64,000 nucleotides of DNA from Prorocentrum cordatum (GCA_963575745.1 CAUYUJ010022410.1:59935-123934); one strand, 5' to 3'. Positions 21,537 to 34,070 are shown, numbered from the stretch's first letter. Made by a program: numbers and translations. Notes: generated from the sequence alone by a model not told the origin.

Positions 21537-22431
21537 TCATGAAGACCTGGCTCTCCTCCGCAACCTGCGTGAGTTCGTCCACGTCGACAATCTGTTAGGT
21601 GGACGTGTTAAGGGAGCTGTTCTGCTTCTTGCTGAGGTGGGCCACGGTTCGCTGATGTCGGTTCCGAGGTGGCCCCTCAGGTTCTCGACCAGCTGGCCAG
21701 TCGCCCCGTTGGCGTTCTCGCCCCGCAGCAGCTCGCGCAAGGCCGTGAGGGCATTGCTCCGCGGTGACTCGTCCAACTCCTCCCACACCTGATGCTCGTC
21801 TCGCCGATGCCGGGTGGCTGGCTGGCTGTGCCCCGACCTCGGCGTTGCTCTCGTACTAGTCGGTGCCGTCCTTCTGCTCGCGGTCGCCGTCGCCTCGGTC
21901 TCCTGCTCCCCTCTCGCGCTGCCCTTCTTGTTCCTCGGCTGCCGCCCCGTGATCTGAACCTCCAGGTCCTCGTGCGCCTCGAACGTCTCGATTACCTCCT
22001 GCGTCCCCTACACCGCCTTCGGGCAGTGCTCCAGGTGTTCCTTGCACGCGCTGCGCTGGGCGTAGTGGGCCTTCGCGCTCCCCCCGTGGCTGCTGAGCTC
22101 GTGGGTGCAGCTCGTCTCCTGCTTCGGTTTGCGGCCCTTGGCTCTCGCCCCAACAGTCGGCTGGCGGGGGCCCTGGTTGGCGATCTCGAAGTCCCTGCGC
22201 ACCATCACTCCTGTTGGCGGCCTGTTCTCGTCGCTGATCGCGCGCCGAGGCCGCTCGAAGGTCGCCCTGCGCACGGGGGTGGTCTTCTCCATCTGCTCCT
22301 TCGCCTCGTGCGCTACAGGCTCCGCCTCTGCTGCAGATGGCCCCGCCTGGCCCGAAGCCGCTGGTCAGCGCGATGAGAAAGGCTGCGAGCCGCGAGCAGA
22401 GGAACTCGGAGGCTCGTCGCATGACATGCAA
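21537..22431 (-). pseudogene. Second copia-like linker region with Cys/His motif
   Basis: The frame near 22292-22008 reads TTPVRRATFERPRRAISDEN, then GVMVRRDFEIANQG, then CTHELSSHGGSAKAHY and SACKEHLEHCP. In dinoflagellate copia polyproteins a basic RRDFE-type segment, a Cys pair and a H-x-x-x-C-R-x-R helix lie between integrase and polymerase. Here it stands upstream of the integrase of the neighbouring element, so it more likely belongs to a different, truncated copy. After a stop it continues as GTQEVIETFEAHEDLEVQI and WEELDESPRSNALTALREL. No polymerase from this copy follows. Confidence 0.45.
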
Positions 22432-23221
22432 TATGGAAAAATAATGGTTGCGGTTGCCTCTGGGACGCCTGTCCTCGAAATCTGGCTCGAACCGAACGGG
22501 CCCGTGGAAATCCTGCCGTCGCTGACGCGCCTTCTTCGATTGACCCCTTCAAGAATCATGTCGTTGCGATGGTCGTTGCTCTTGCTTAGCGTGCCGTGAT
22601 TGCTCTCCTGCTCGCTCGCGTCTGCCCCGGCGTTGTTGTGCTGGCCGCTGCTCTCGTTTGCCTTGCTGTTGTTCCCTGGCCAGTTGCTCCTCCCGCTTCG
22701 TGCTCCTCCGGATCCCCGCAGTGCTTAAGCTATTCGTGCTGCTCCCTGTCTCGCACTTGTCCTGGGCCCCCCGCCAGCAGCTCGCCGCGGCTGTTCCCAC
22801 TCTTCGCAGGGCCCCAGACACCCGAGAAGAAGCGCGGTTCGGCTTTGGGGTGCCTTGCGGGGCTGCCCGGGGCCGATGATAGATATACTCGGAGCTCGTT
22901 CCGAAGTCCATCGGAACCCTCCTTCGCGCGCAGAGACCAGCTGTCAGGCTTGCCATGCGGCCTCGTGAAATTGCCCAGTTGCAGCAGGAGGTGCCCGCCT
23001 CCAGCGCGTGCCAGAGGAAGCCACATATTCTGCTTTCTGCTCTGGTAGGTCAAGCTCTGACTGGAATGCGCGCCGCGACACCTTCAGCGCAACGACGAAG
23101 ATCCGCCGACCCCTTGTGGATCTCTAGGCGCGTGAGATAGTTCCCCCCCATAACCCCCCCCCCCAGGGGCCCTAAACCGGAGATTCGACCCCCCCCCCCC
23201 CGGCCCCGGGGCACCCAGGAC
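22432..23221. other. No recognisable gene
   Basis: A minus-strand frame (22956-22549) ends with an Arg/Gln/Glu-rich basic tail but lacks motifs. C-runs near 23150-23200 precede the tandem-repeat field. Confidence 0.4.
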
Positions 23222-25287
<2,066 letters not shown>

Positions 25288-25366
25288 TTACAACATCCCG
25301 CAGCTGCGAAGGCTCGAGGGCACATAGCGCTACTCTTGCTTGCGCGCACTGCGCGGGGGGTGGGCA

Positions 25367-26765
25367 ATGGTCAAGGGCAAGACGGAGGTGAAGATACGGG
25401 CTTCTTCTGTGACTGAGGAACAGTTGAAGCCGCTCGTGAAACAGCACATTGATCTCATCGAAAATGCCAACTGCAGGGGGGCATAGATGACTTCATGAAG
25501 AACAACATGCCGTTTCTCTTGCCGCTTGCGCAGCTCACCACACGCGTCAAATGGAAGAACCTCCAGGACGTCGTGTTGAAGCAGAAGCCGAACATGCACC
25601 AGGAAGAGTGTAGGCGTTTCTGCCAGGAGGTGGCCAACGCTTTCAGCCATGTTTGCAACAAGTTCTACATCGCCAAGACGGGGGGGAAGCTGGAGGCGCA
25701 CACAAAAATGCTTGGGGTGGCAATGGGGCTGCAGCCTGGCAGGGCAAGCCCAAGCACAGGAGAGAGCAAAAAACGCGCCGACAGCAGCTCCGACATAGAG
25801 ATGAACCCTCCAAAATCTTCCACGGCCGCCGCGTCGTCCAGCGCAGATGGGGGCAGCAGGCGCAATGTCATCAAGAACGCCTTCGGCATCAGCCCGCCTC
25901 CGAAACCGGCAGGGAAGAAACAGAAGGTTGCCACGTGGAGCCCGATGGTGGTGTTCTCGTCGCAGGAGGACGTCGAGCTCGCTGACCCGCCCGCCGCGGC
26001 CCCGAAGGAGGATCGGAGGGGGCGGGCAGGGTGGGGGGGGGAGGGGGGCAGTTTTGATTTTTCACGGCGTAACCGAACCCCTTCGGGAGGGGAGCTCGGG
26101 AGGGGCAAGTGAGAGACCCGCCCCAGGATCCCCTGGCCACGTATTTCGATTTCAACTCCGAGCCGATGCGCATGGCGATGAAGTTCGCAGACAGGGAGGA
26201 GCGGGGAACACTGACGAAAGGAGGCGATGGTTTCTTGGATGCCGTGTTTCCCGACGGCAGGACGGAGAAGACGGAGCAGCCCAACGCCCTCCTGGCAGCA
26301 AGAGCGGCAGCCGCGCAGGCGAAGGCGAAAGCGTGCAAAAAAGGGAAGCCAGCAGGACATGTAGTGGCAAAGAAGCCCGCAATGAGAAAGCCCAGTGCAG
26401 CCGCCGCGAACACGGAGACGGACCAGGACGATGAGGGGGAGGAGGAAGAGCAGCTGGAACCCGATGAGCCCGTGGATGCTGCAGATGAGCCCTCGGTCGG
26501 GCCCCCCGCTGGCCACGCCGACCGCGGGTGCAGCGTGATGCACTACAAGAGGGGCCGCGCTATCGGGTTGAAGCGGACGCACGGTGAGAAGAACCAGTTT
26601 GTGAGTTTCGGCGGGAAAAGGTACAAGGACACCTTGGACGAGGCCACGCTCAGGGAGATCGGCGCAGAGCTGAAGAAGGCCTTGGTCGACGGCACCGTGG
26701 CTGACACCAAGGAAGCTGCTAAGGCGGAGGCTGAGCGCTTAGTGGCACAGCGCTTGGGCGACTAA
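25367..26765 (+). CDS. Gene A: hypothetical dinoflagellate protein, two probable exons
   Basis: ATG 25367 opens [20 protein letters not shown]; a stop at 25484-25486 follows a run of six G (25476-25481). One more G would join it to the frame from 25495 ([20 protein letters not shown], then [20 protein letters not shown]), so I read it as one protein with a small indel or sequencing error. The central part is Ser/Lys-rich with KPAGKKQK, a possible nuclear signal. The frame degrades near 26020-26105, where a mini-hairpin sits; I infer an intron. From about 26110 a second exon reads [20 protein letters not shown], an acidic linker, then [20 protein letters not shown] and [20 protein letters not shown] to a stop at 26765. 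The basic KR-x-x-GEK-x-Q..FGGK block occurs in multicopy dinoflagellate proteins of unknown function. Confidence 0.55.
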
Positions 26766-27520
26766 TCGCATCCATCCTCATCATCGCATCCATCCTCATC
26801 ATCATCCTTACCGTCTTCATCGCCATTGCCATCGCCATACCCGTTGGCAGAGCGCCCTCTCCAGTGCTAGACGACACCCCCTCATCGCAGGGGCGCCCCT
26901 CCGTGAGGGGACCGCGTGATGGATTGGCGAGTGATGGAACCCCTTAAGAGGGGAACCCCTTAAGAGGGGCTTCAGCACACTCGCGATAAGACAGGGCAAC
27001 GGCCCCCTCCGAGAGGGGACCCCTCTGGGAGGGGATCAAAGGTGCGGCAGTCTGCTTACTCATTATGTGTATGGCATTGCGTTTCCTCCTCGTTCCATCC
27101 CTCTCCCATCTGCTTTCATGTTCTTAATCCGCAACCGTTCGACAGAGCTGACACCCAGCGCGCTTGGGGGCCAGCCCCCCGCCCCGAGCTCGCGGCCATG
27201 CGGGCGCTCATCATGCGCCTCTCGGCGCTCCAGGCCGCGCGGAAGCAGAATGCAAGGGGGGAGTTGGGGCAGGATGAGGAGAAAAGTAAGAGTGACGGCC
27301 ACTTGTTTGGCCATCTGGGCGATAAAAAATCAACCCAGCAGCCGAGTTTTAGACCCACCTTTTTTAGCAAAAAAGGGGGGGTCTAAAATTGGACGAATTC
27401 CTATGAAATTCCATTGCATTCACCCCCCCGAAGGGCCTCCCACGAGGCCCCCAGATTTTAGCCTTTTGAATCTGACTATAAACTTTCGGCCGCAACCGTT
27501 CTGGACCCCAGGCTTCCGGC
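26766..27520. other. Spacer between genes A and B
   Basis: Begins with ATCC/TCATC repeats after the gene A stop, then six mini-hairpins (26877-27034). A plus-strand stretch at 27140-27360 (RADTQRAWGPAPRPELAAMR) could be an exon but has no recognised motif. Confidence 0.4.
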
Positions 27521-28125
27521 ATGATGATGTCGGGCGGCTGCGGCGGCGGGCTGCCTCCAGAAGGCGGCGGCGGCGGCAAGCGGCCTCACGAGGAGCTGGG
27601 GGTATACAAGTGGTTAAGGCGCCCCTTCCTGAGGGGATTCGTTTACAGAGACCCCTGCCAGAGGGGATTTATCGATAGAACCTCCCCTTCCTGAGGGGAT
27701 TCATTCACAGAGACCCGTGACCCTTCCTGAAGGGATTGATTTACAGAGACACCCTGCAGGACGGGCACGCGCCTGTCTTTGAGGTCGACGACGACGACAG
27801 CGAGGCGGAGGAGGAATTCATGCTGGACTTCCAGGACCACAGGAAGCGGTACACCCGCTCGTCCCACCGCTTGTGGCTTCGCAAGATGAGCTGCAAGAAG
27901 TGTTGGCAGTGCGGCAAACACACCTTCTTCTCGGTGTGCGTTGGCAAGACGTGCCAGGAACACCACGCGACCCAGTGGTTCCACGAGCACGGCGACCGCG
28001 ACCGCAACGGGAGGAGGTGGAGCTCCACCTCCTCCCGTAGGTCGCCAGAGCGAGGTCGCCAGAGCCAGGCAACGCAAGGGTGCAAGTGGTGGGGAGGGGG
28101 GGGGCCCTCAAACATTGAGGAGTGA
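27521..28125 (+). CDS. Gene B: small Cys-rich hypothetical protein, split by hairpin repeats
   Basis: A first exon may start at ATG 27521, giving a Gly-rich leader then KRPHEELGVYKWL. It is followed by three hairpin-plus-TTTACAGAGAC units (27622-27752), the last joining DTLQDGHAPVFEVDDDDSEA in the frame that runs to a stop at 28125. The body has an acidic patch and RLWLRKMSCKKCWQCGKHTF followed by FSVCVGKTCQEHHATQWFHE: five Cys and several His spaced like a zinc-binding module. GC-rich third positions fit coding. The family is unknown. Exon limits are inferred from ACAG acceptor-like ends, and the start could be further upstream. Confidence 0.5.
27622..27752 (+). repeat. Triplicated hairpin plus acceptor-like unit
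   Basis: Three copies of a unit of the form CCCCTTCCTGAGGGG, ATTCGTTTACAG, AGACCC start near 27622, 27684 and 27721, with another hairpin (27652-27666) between the first two. Each full unit ends in ACAG/AGAC, resembling a 3' splice site. This is what repeated duplication of an intron end would produce. Confidence 0.65.
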
Positions 28126-28379
28126 AGTTATGTCGGTTTGATGTTTTGATTTTCTCAATGTTTATCCTGGTCAGTTTTCTGCGCCTGCCAGGCACTGGCA
28201 GCGGAGGTGCGATACCAGGGAGGCGGTCTTGGTCGGCCTGCTGCAGGACCGCGCCCCCCCCCTCTGCCCCGCGCTGCCAAGAAGGGAGGGCCCCTGTTTG
28301 AGGGGATAAACGAGGGGGGACCGAATAAACGCAAGGAGAGGCCCCTCTCATGAGGGTGAGCTTACTTCGTTCCCCGACA
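28126..28379 (+). other. Spacer with probable small exon and intron of gene C
   Basis: AEVRYQGGGLGRPAAGPRPP (about 28200-28260) is GC3-rich and could be an exon. Two mini-hairpins follow, then a pyrimidine-rich stretch ending TTCCCCGACAG at 28380, a plausible 3' splice site. Confidence 0.35.
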
Positions 28380-29353
28380 GGAGCAGCAGAGCGAAACAGC
28401 AGCGCAGCCGCCGCCCCCGCAGGGGGGCCAACGCCACCGATAGGCCCGCCACCCGCAGCACTGTTAGCAGCAGCAGCGGCTGGACCCCCGCAGCAGCGCC
28501 GCTCGCAGGAGCACCGCCACCCGCGGCAGCAGACCCGCCCGCAGCAGCAGCAGCAGCGGCAGCACCTGCCGAAGCAATGCAGGCTGACGCCTCCGACGAC
28601 GGAGCCCGAGAGGGGGAGGAAGAAGAGGAGGATGAGGGCGAGGAGGAAGAGGGCATGGAGGAGGAAGAGGAGCCAGAGGAGCCTGATGAGCTGATGAGGC
28701 TAGAGGAAGAGCACGCAAGGCAGCATCGGAGGCTCTTGCGGGCATTGAATCGCACGGAGGCGGCACAGAGGCGCGTCGAAAGGCACAAAGAGCGCCTTCG
28801 GCAGGAGCAGGAGCGCAGGGCAGAGCAGGATATCATCCGCCTGAGGCGGGCGCAACAACAGCAGAGGGACGCCGCGCTGAGGCGGGAGGCCGAGGCCCGC
28901 CTGGAGCTGCAGAGGGCAGCAGAGGCCGCCGAAGCGCAGGCGAGGACGAGGCTGCTGGCTGCCGAAGCGGCCGCACGGAGGGCGGAAGCGGCTGCCAAGG
29001 CTGCCAAGGACGCGGAGGACGCAGCGCGGGCCAAGGAGGAAGCGGAGCAGAAACAGAAGCGAGAGGCAGAGGAGCGGCAGGCGGCAGAGACGGCAGCGCC
29101 AGAAGCGGCGACACCAGAGCAGCCAGAGACGGGCGCAGCAACGGCGGGCGCAGCGAGGGCGGACGCGGGGGAGAAAGCAGACGAAGCCACGCAGAACGCA
29201 GACAACAAAAAGAAGGACCCCAAGGCAAAAAAAAAGGCCCCGCGCGGACCAGGCGGGAGGCAGACCCTCGAAAGGGGGGAGGGGCGACAAAGACAAGGAC
29301 AAGGACACGGAGAAGGACAAGGGCAACGGCAAGCGCCCGAAGGCGACCTCTAA
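28380..29353 (+). CDS. Gene C: long coiled-coil protein (hypothetical)
   Basis: The frame is open from about 28382. It has an Ala/Pro-rich start, first in-frame ATG at 28577, an acidic run (EGEEEEEDEGEEEEGMEEEE), then about 160 residues of heptad-like charged helix (EEHARQHRRLLRALNRTEAA; REAEARLELQRAAEAAEAQA; AKEEAEQKQKREAEERQAAE) and a basic, Gly/Gln-rich tail with KKKDPKAKKKAPRGPGGR, a possible nuclear signal. A long coiled coil suggests a structural or scaffold role, but no family can be named because low-complexity helices resemble many proteins. An opposite frame (29223-28348, Ser/Ala/Cys-rich) is its mirror. The N-terminus probably lies in an upstream exon. Confidence 0.5.
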
Positions 29354-29710
29354 GAGGGGCTAGGACCGCTTCTCCATCCTCCGGGCCACTCTTCCTCCTG
29401 CTCCTGCTTGTCGCCCGCCCTCCCCCTTGTCCATCTCCCTCCTGCTTCTGCTCTTCCCCCTTGTCAATCTTCCTCCTGCACCCCCATCCGCCCCAGGGCG
29501 GCGCGCCCTGAGCCGCGGGGCGACCGCGTCGGCGACGGCGCCGACATCCATATACAAGAGCGCGGCCTCTCGCGCCAGAATAGAGGCGGCACGGGTTAAG
29601 GGGGCTCTGCTTGACTGCGGCCCCTTCATTGCAGGGGCGCGCGCGGCTGCCCCTGGCAGAGGGGGCGGGCGATCACGAAACCGATTATCTTAAGGGGAAA
29701 TTCTCTTTGG
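29354..29710. other. Gene C downstream region
   Basis: Pyrimidine-rich sequence (29370-29490), two mini-hairpins (29621-29664) and no recognised gene. Confidence 0.4.
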
Positions 29711-29829
29711 AGAATTCTCTTAAGAGAATTCTCTTAAGAGAATTGTGTGGATGTCTCATGCAAAACCAACAATTCTCTTAAGAGAATTCTCTTAAGAGAA
29801 TTCTCTTAAGAGAATTCTCTTAAGAGAAT
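29711..29829. repeat. Tandem 14-bp self-complementary repeat AATTCTCTTAAGAG
   Basis: Block one (29711-29744) and block two (29771-29829, just over four units) are made of AATTCTCTTAAGAG, which is a rotation of its own reverse complement. A 26-base spacer separates them. The CTTAAGAG core also occurs in the nearby mini-hairpins at 26940-26969. Confidence 0.9.
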
Positions 29830-30506
29830 CTCTCTCGTAAAGGTCGCTTGCAGCGCACCCCCCCTCGCTGCATGGGGGCCAGACGAGTCCCGCTGAGGGG
29901 CGAAACGCCCCTGGCTGAGGGTGGGGGGGGGGAGGGTGCGGGGCTGAGCCGTATCTGACGGGCCCCCTAGGGGGGTTGGGGGGCGCGGTGTTCCTGATTG
30001 AGGGGGCCCCCTGAAACATCTTTGACGGGCCCCTTGCGGAGGGGTGCCACCGTCCTTTACTGAGGGTGAGCCCCTTTAATGAGGGGGGGCAGTGTGGGCA
30101 GGGGCAGCAGGGGGGAGCAGCGGCATTGCATCATGGGTGAGTCGTTCGGGCCCCTGTGCTTGCCTGCCGCGCAAAGCAATCCAGAGAGGGGGGGGCCCCT
30201 TTTTGAGGGGGCGCGCACCCCTTACTGAGGGGGAGGCCCTGGCACATCCCCTCCCCCTCCCCGCCTCACCGCTGATGAGGTAGCACCCCTTCTCTTCGAG
30301 GGGGAGGGGGCGACCGCGTGGGTTGCGAGCCCCTTCGAGGGGAGAGAAACGAACCCCTGGCTGAGGGGAAGGCTCGACGATACTGAAATGTACCACCACA
30401 CACGCCACGCCCACAGCACCACACCACGCCCACACGCACCACTGAAGTGCGCGGGGAAGGCCCCCGACGATCTACTTGCCATTCGCAGGCGTTTCGGCTG
30501 CCGCAG
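29830..30506. other. Hairpin-rich G/C stretch before the gap
   Basis: Contains eight or more mini-hairpins and G runs. Reading frames are short and unremarkable. Confidence 0.5.
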
Positions 30507-30606
30507 NNNNNNNNNNNNNNNNNNNNNNNNNNNNNNNNNNNNNNNNNNNNNNNNNNNNNNNNNNNNNNNNNNNNNNNNNNNNNNNNNNNNNNNNNNNNNN
30601 NNNNNN
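30507..30606. other. Assembly gap, 100 N
   Basis: Exactly 100 unknown bases, the usual placeholder for a gap of unknown length. A CTC repeat begins directly at its right edge, which probably caused the break. Confidence 0.99.
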
Positions 30607-31039
30607 CTCCTCCTCCTCCTCCTCCTCCTCCTCCTATTCCTCCTCTTCCCCCTCTCCCTCCCTCTCGAGCTCCTCCTGTCCTCTTCCTCCTCTTCCTCCT
30701 TGTCCTCTTCCTCCTTGTTATTTCCTCATGTCCTTCCACCAGCCTGATCCCCCACCCCACCCTACTTCTGCCTCCCCCCCCCCCTGCGAGCCTGAGCTCG
30801 CGCGCGTGGCGCGCCGCGCGCGCTGGCGCGCGGGCCCTGGGCCTCGCGGGGCCCGGGCCTCGCGCCGCGCGCGGCGCGGCGCGATTCCTCTCCTCTTTAT
30901 CCTTCTCCTCTTCCTCCTCCTCCTTCTTCTCCTTCTCCTCCTTTTCCTGTTCCTCCTCCTCCTCCTCCTCTTCCTCCCCCTCCCCCCTCCTCCTCGTCCT
31001 CGAGGAGGAGGAGGGGGCCTTCTCCTCCTCCTCCTCCTC

Positions 31040-31070
<31 letters not shown>

Positions 31071-31075
31071 ACTCA
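30607..31075. repeat. (CTC)n-rich pyrimidine tracts with a CG-rich island
   Basis: CTC repeats at 30607-30720 and 30890-31070 flank a GCGCGC-rich segment (30790-30890). The long open frames on both strands through this region are repeat artefacts. 31076-31380 holds purine-rich sequence and no gene. Confidence 0.9.
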
Positions 31076-31380
31076 GGGCAGGGCAGCGCTGCAGCATAGA
31101 GCGCGGGGAGCTCTTCCCAAGGGGGGAGGGGGGGAAGGGGGGGGAGGAGGAGGAACAAGAAAAGGAATATGTGGGAGGATTAGAAGGATGAGGGGGTCGA
31201 GGAGGAGGAGGATAAGGAGGAGGAGTAGTGTCTTTTTTATTCGGACGAGCGCGAGGATATCCACGCCACCCTAACCCAACCTAACCTGACTGACGTTGTA
31301 AGCGTGAAGGCCCAGCGTTAACGTATACTAATAATGTGTGAATGCCGAATGGTGTACGTTGTCCAGGAGATTGGACAAAA

Positions 31381-31480
31381 AACAAAACTCAAGACATCCA
31401 AACAAAACTCAAGACATCCAAACAAAACTCAAGACAGTCAAACAAAACTCAAGACAGACAAACAAAACTCAAGACAAACC
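31381..31480. repeat. 20-bp tandem repeat, five units
   Basis: Five exact-length units AACAAAACTCAAGACA plus four variable bases (TCCA, TCCA, GTCA, GACA, AACC). Partial copies continue to about 31530. There are no spacers, so this is a satellite and not a CRISPR array. Confidence 0.95.
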
Positions 31481-33114
31481 CAAAAGTTCTTCAAACTCAC
31501 GCGATCAAAAAACTCAAGACAAACCAGGCGTCTTGAGTTTCTCAAGACGGCCGATGTCAGGGAGCGGCGTGCTCGTGCAGGTGCGGGCGCATGCTTTGGT
31601 GGCCCCCCCAGCCGGCGGAGGCCGAGGTGTCGCCGCGCGGGCACCCAGGGACCCGGCAACGCACCCGGACGCGGGCACGAACCCTGCGCTGGTGGGCAAG
31701 ATCGGGCGCCGGGGGAGGGGGGGCAGGGCTCTCGCCCGGCTGGCGGCGCCGCCTGCGGAGCCCCGGGCGGCGGGGCGCCCTCCCCGAGAGCGCTGGCCGG
31801 GGGGCGGTTGGCAGCCTCGGCCCGGCGCTGTTCGCCCCGGCGCTGTTCGTCCAAGGGGACCCCCGCATCCACGTGCATGTTCTGGGCATCAGGGTCGAGA
31901 TCCAACCCGCCGATTCCCTCGACAAAGAGCGGTTCATCCCCATCAATCCAGACGCGCCGGACTTGCCGCCCAGGGGAGCGAGTCGCCGACTCCGTTTCGA
32001 CGAAGGTCCTCCTCACGTGGACCTCCTGCCTCGCTGGGCCCGCAGAAGCAGAGGAAGCCGCCGCGGCGCTCGGACGCTGAGGCCCCGCCCCGCCGGCACG
32101 TGCACCGATTAGTTTCCCATTGGCACGCGGCGCAAATGCCATCCGAAGCAGGGAAAGCAGGCGCGACGACAGCCCGAACGATCGTGGAGGGCCACCTGGC
32201 CGGCCCAAGCAGCGGGGCTCGTTGGACAGAACCACGCTGGGCTGAGGGCCACCCGTGGAAGCCAGCGTCAAAGCCTCGCACAGGGGGCGTCGGACGTGGA
32301 AGTCGTGAGCGAGAGCCGTCGCACGGATCGCTGCCAAGCCCCGCTGCGCGGATCCGCCGTGCACCATGGCCCCAAAGACGACGAACTTAAGAGGAGACGG
32401 GGACACGCAGGCGGAGGCGAGGAGCAACGCTGGGTGCACGGGGACGGGAAGTGCCGCCCCGAGCGTGGAGGTCAGGACCTGCCCCGTCACAGCCCAGAAC
32501 ATGACCGAAGGAGCCACGATTGGGAGAGCTGCGAGGAGCGCGGGGGCTCGTTGGAGGATACTGCGCACACCACTGAGGGCGAGCGAGGCCCCATGCGAAA
32601 GGCAGCGCGCTGGCCATTGAGAGTCGGAAGATGGGAATCCGCATGGGCACGCAGAAGTGCATGCCGCCCCCGACGCGCATGCGGCGCAAGAGCGGAGGTG
32701 CTGGTGAAAGTAGTAAAGCTCGGCTGGGCTAGTGCAGTGGCCTCGCAGCCGTGGAAGCCGAGCCGGTGCCGGTGGTAGGAGTCGGCGCGTCGGCGGTGGT
32801 TGCCGCTGTAGTGGTCGTGCCCGTGGCAGTCGTAGGCATGCTGGTTGCACAGGTGGTCGTGCTGGTTGCCCGTCTGGCTGCTGCTGATCGTCTGTGTGTG
32901 GTCGTGCTGGTTGCAATGTCTGGTCGTGCTGGTTGCACTGGTTCTGCCCGTGATGTTGGTAGTGCCGTTTGCAATGGTTCGTGCTCGTATGTCGTCGTAG
33001 TCGTGCCCGTGCCGGTGCTGTCGCCGACGGTGGCGAAGGCTCTGGCGTTGGTGCTGTCGTAGGTGCAGGTGTTGGCGCTGGCGTCGATGCTGGCGCTGGT
33101 GCTGGTGTAGGCAC
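31438..33114 (-). other. Long open frame of uncertain strand, candidate only
   Basis: A 558-residue minus-strand frame spans the region, including VSPSPLKFVVFGAMVHGGSA and RRVWIDGDEPLFVEGIGGLD. The opposite strand is also open with equally good GC3 (31591-32112: DPRIHVHVLGIRVEIQPADS, then RRLRFDEGPPHVDLLPRWAR). Its N-terminus falls in the 144-bp repeat and its C-terminus in the 20-bp repeat, which argues against an intact gene. There is probably a real coding remnant around 31850-32100, but I cannot choose the strand and recognise no family. Confidence 0.25.
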
Positions 33115-33600
33115 TGGCGTCCATGCCGGCGTAGGCGCCGGCGTTGGTGCTGTCGTCGGTGCTGTCGTCGACGGTGGCGTAGGCTCTGGCGTTGGTGCAA
33201 GCGTAGGCGCGGGCGTTAGCGGTGGCGTCGATGCTGGCGCTGGTGCTGGTGTAGGCGCTGGCGTCCATGCCAGCGTAGGCGCCGGCGTTGGTGCTGTCGT
33301 CGGTGCTGTCGTCGACGGTGGCGTAGGCTCTGGCGCTGGTGCAGGCGTAGGCGCGGGCGTTGGCGCTGGCGTCGATGCTGGCGCTGGTGCTGGTGTAGGC
33401 GCTGGCGTTCATGCTGGCGTAGGCGCCGGCGTTGGTGCTGTCGTCGGTGCTGTCGTCGACGGTGGCGTAGGCTCTGGCGTTGGTGCCGGCGTAGGCGCGG
33501 GCATTGGCGATGGCGTCGGTGCTGGCGCTAGTGCTGGTGTAGGCGCTGGCGCTCATGCCGGCGTAGGCGCCGGCGTTGGTGCCGACGATGTAGGAATCTC
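33027..33600. repeat. 144-bp higher-order tandem repeat, four copies
   Basis: Landmark ACGGTGGCG recurs at 33027, 33171, 33315 and 33459, exactly 144 bases apart. Each copy is built from 6-12 base GGCGT(A/T)GGCGCTGGCGTT subunits. 144 bases equal 48 codons, so both strands carry open 48-residue repeats (plus Gly-Val-Gly-Ala; minus Ser-Ala-Tyr-Thr-Ser-Thr-like). Confidence 0.95.
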
Positions 33601-34070
33601 CAGGCGGCGGAGGGGGCGAAAGCCGTGCAAGGGTCTTGAGGGGCGCTCGTAAGGTCCCAAAGTGAGCCCCCAGACCCCTCGCGGCCCCTATGGGCCCCCC
33701 TGCGGGCGAGGAGGATGAGAGGGGCGGAGGAGGGCGACAAGGAGAAGGGAAAAGGCGAGGAAGAGGAGTAGGACCGAGAGGAGGAAAGCAGGAGATGGAG
33801 GACGGGGAGAAGGGATGAGGAGTTGTCGCGGCGGTTTGGGGCGCAAGCCCTGGATAGTTAAGCAGAGCGAACAGAGCTCGGAGACAGGCGCAAGCCCTGA
33901 TGCCAACTTGTGTTGCTCGATTTCCAAGCCTGCAGGGTTGCCAGTCCGATCGAGCTTAGCTCACGGGGCCCAATCCCCCATTTCTCCTCCTCCTCCTCCT
34001 CCTCTTCCTCCTCCTCCTCCTCCTCCTCTTCCTTCTCCGCATCCTCGTTCACTTTCGATACGCGCTTCCC
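33601..34070. other. Non-coding; (TCC)n at 33988-34033
   Basis: Purine-rich sequence (33700-33830), then a short unique stretch and a TCC microsatellite with TTCC interruptions. No gene seen. Confidence 0.6.

Noticed and set aside
28348-29223. 291-residue minus-strand Ser/Ala/Cys ORF
   Set aside because: It is the mirror of gene C; the plus strand gives a coherent acidic-coiled-coil-basic protein.
31268-31295. Telomere-like CCCTAA words (ACCCTAACCCAACCTAACC)
   Set aside because: Only two or three imperfect words, no array; too short to be telomeric.
31381-31480. CRISPR-like array
   Set aside because: Units are contiguous 20-mers with only four variable bases and no spacers; the genome is eukaryotic.
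32969-33652. Gly-Val-Gly-Ala silk/elastin-like protein
   Set aside because: Follows from the 144-bp repeat; both strands and more than one frame are open.
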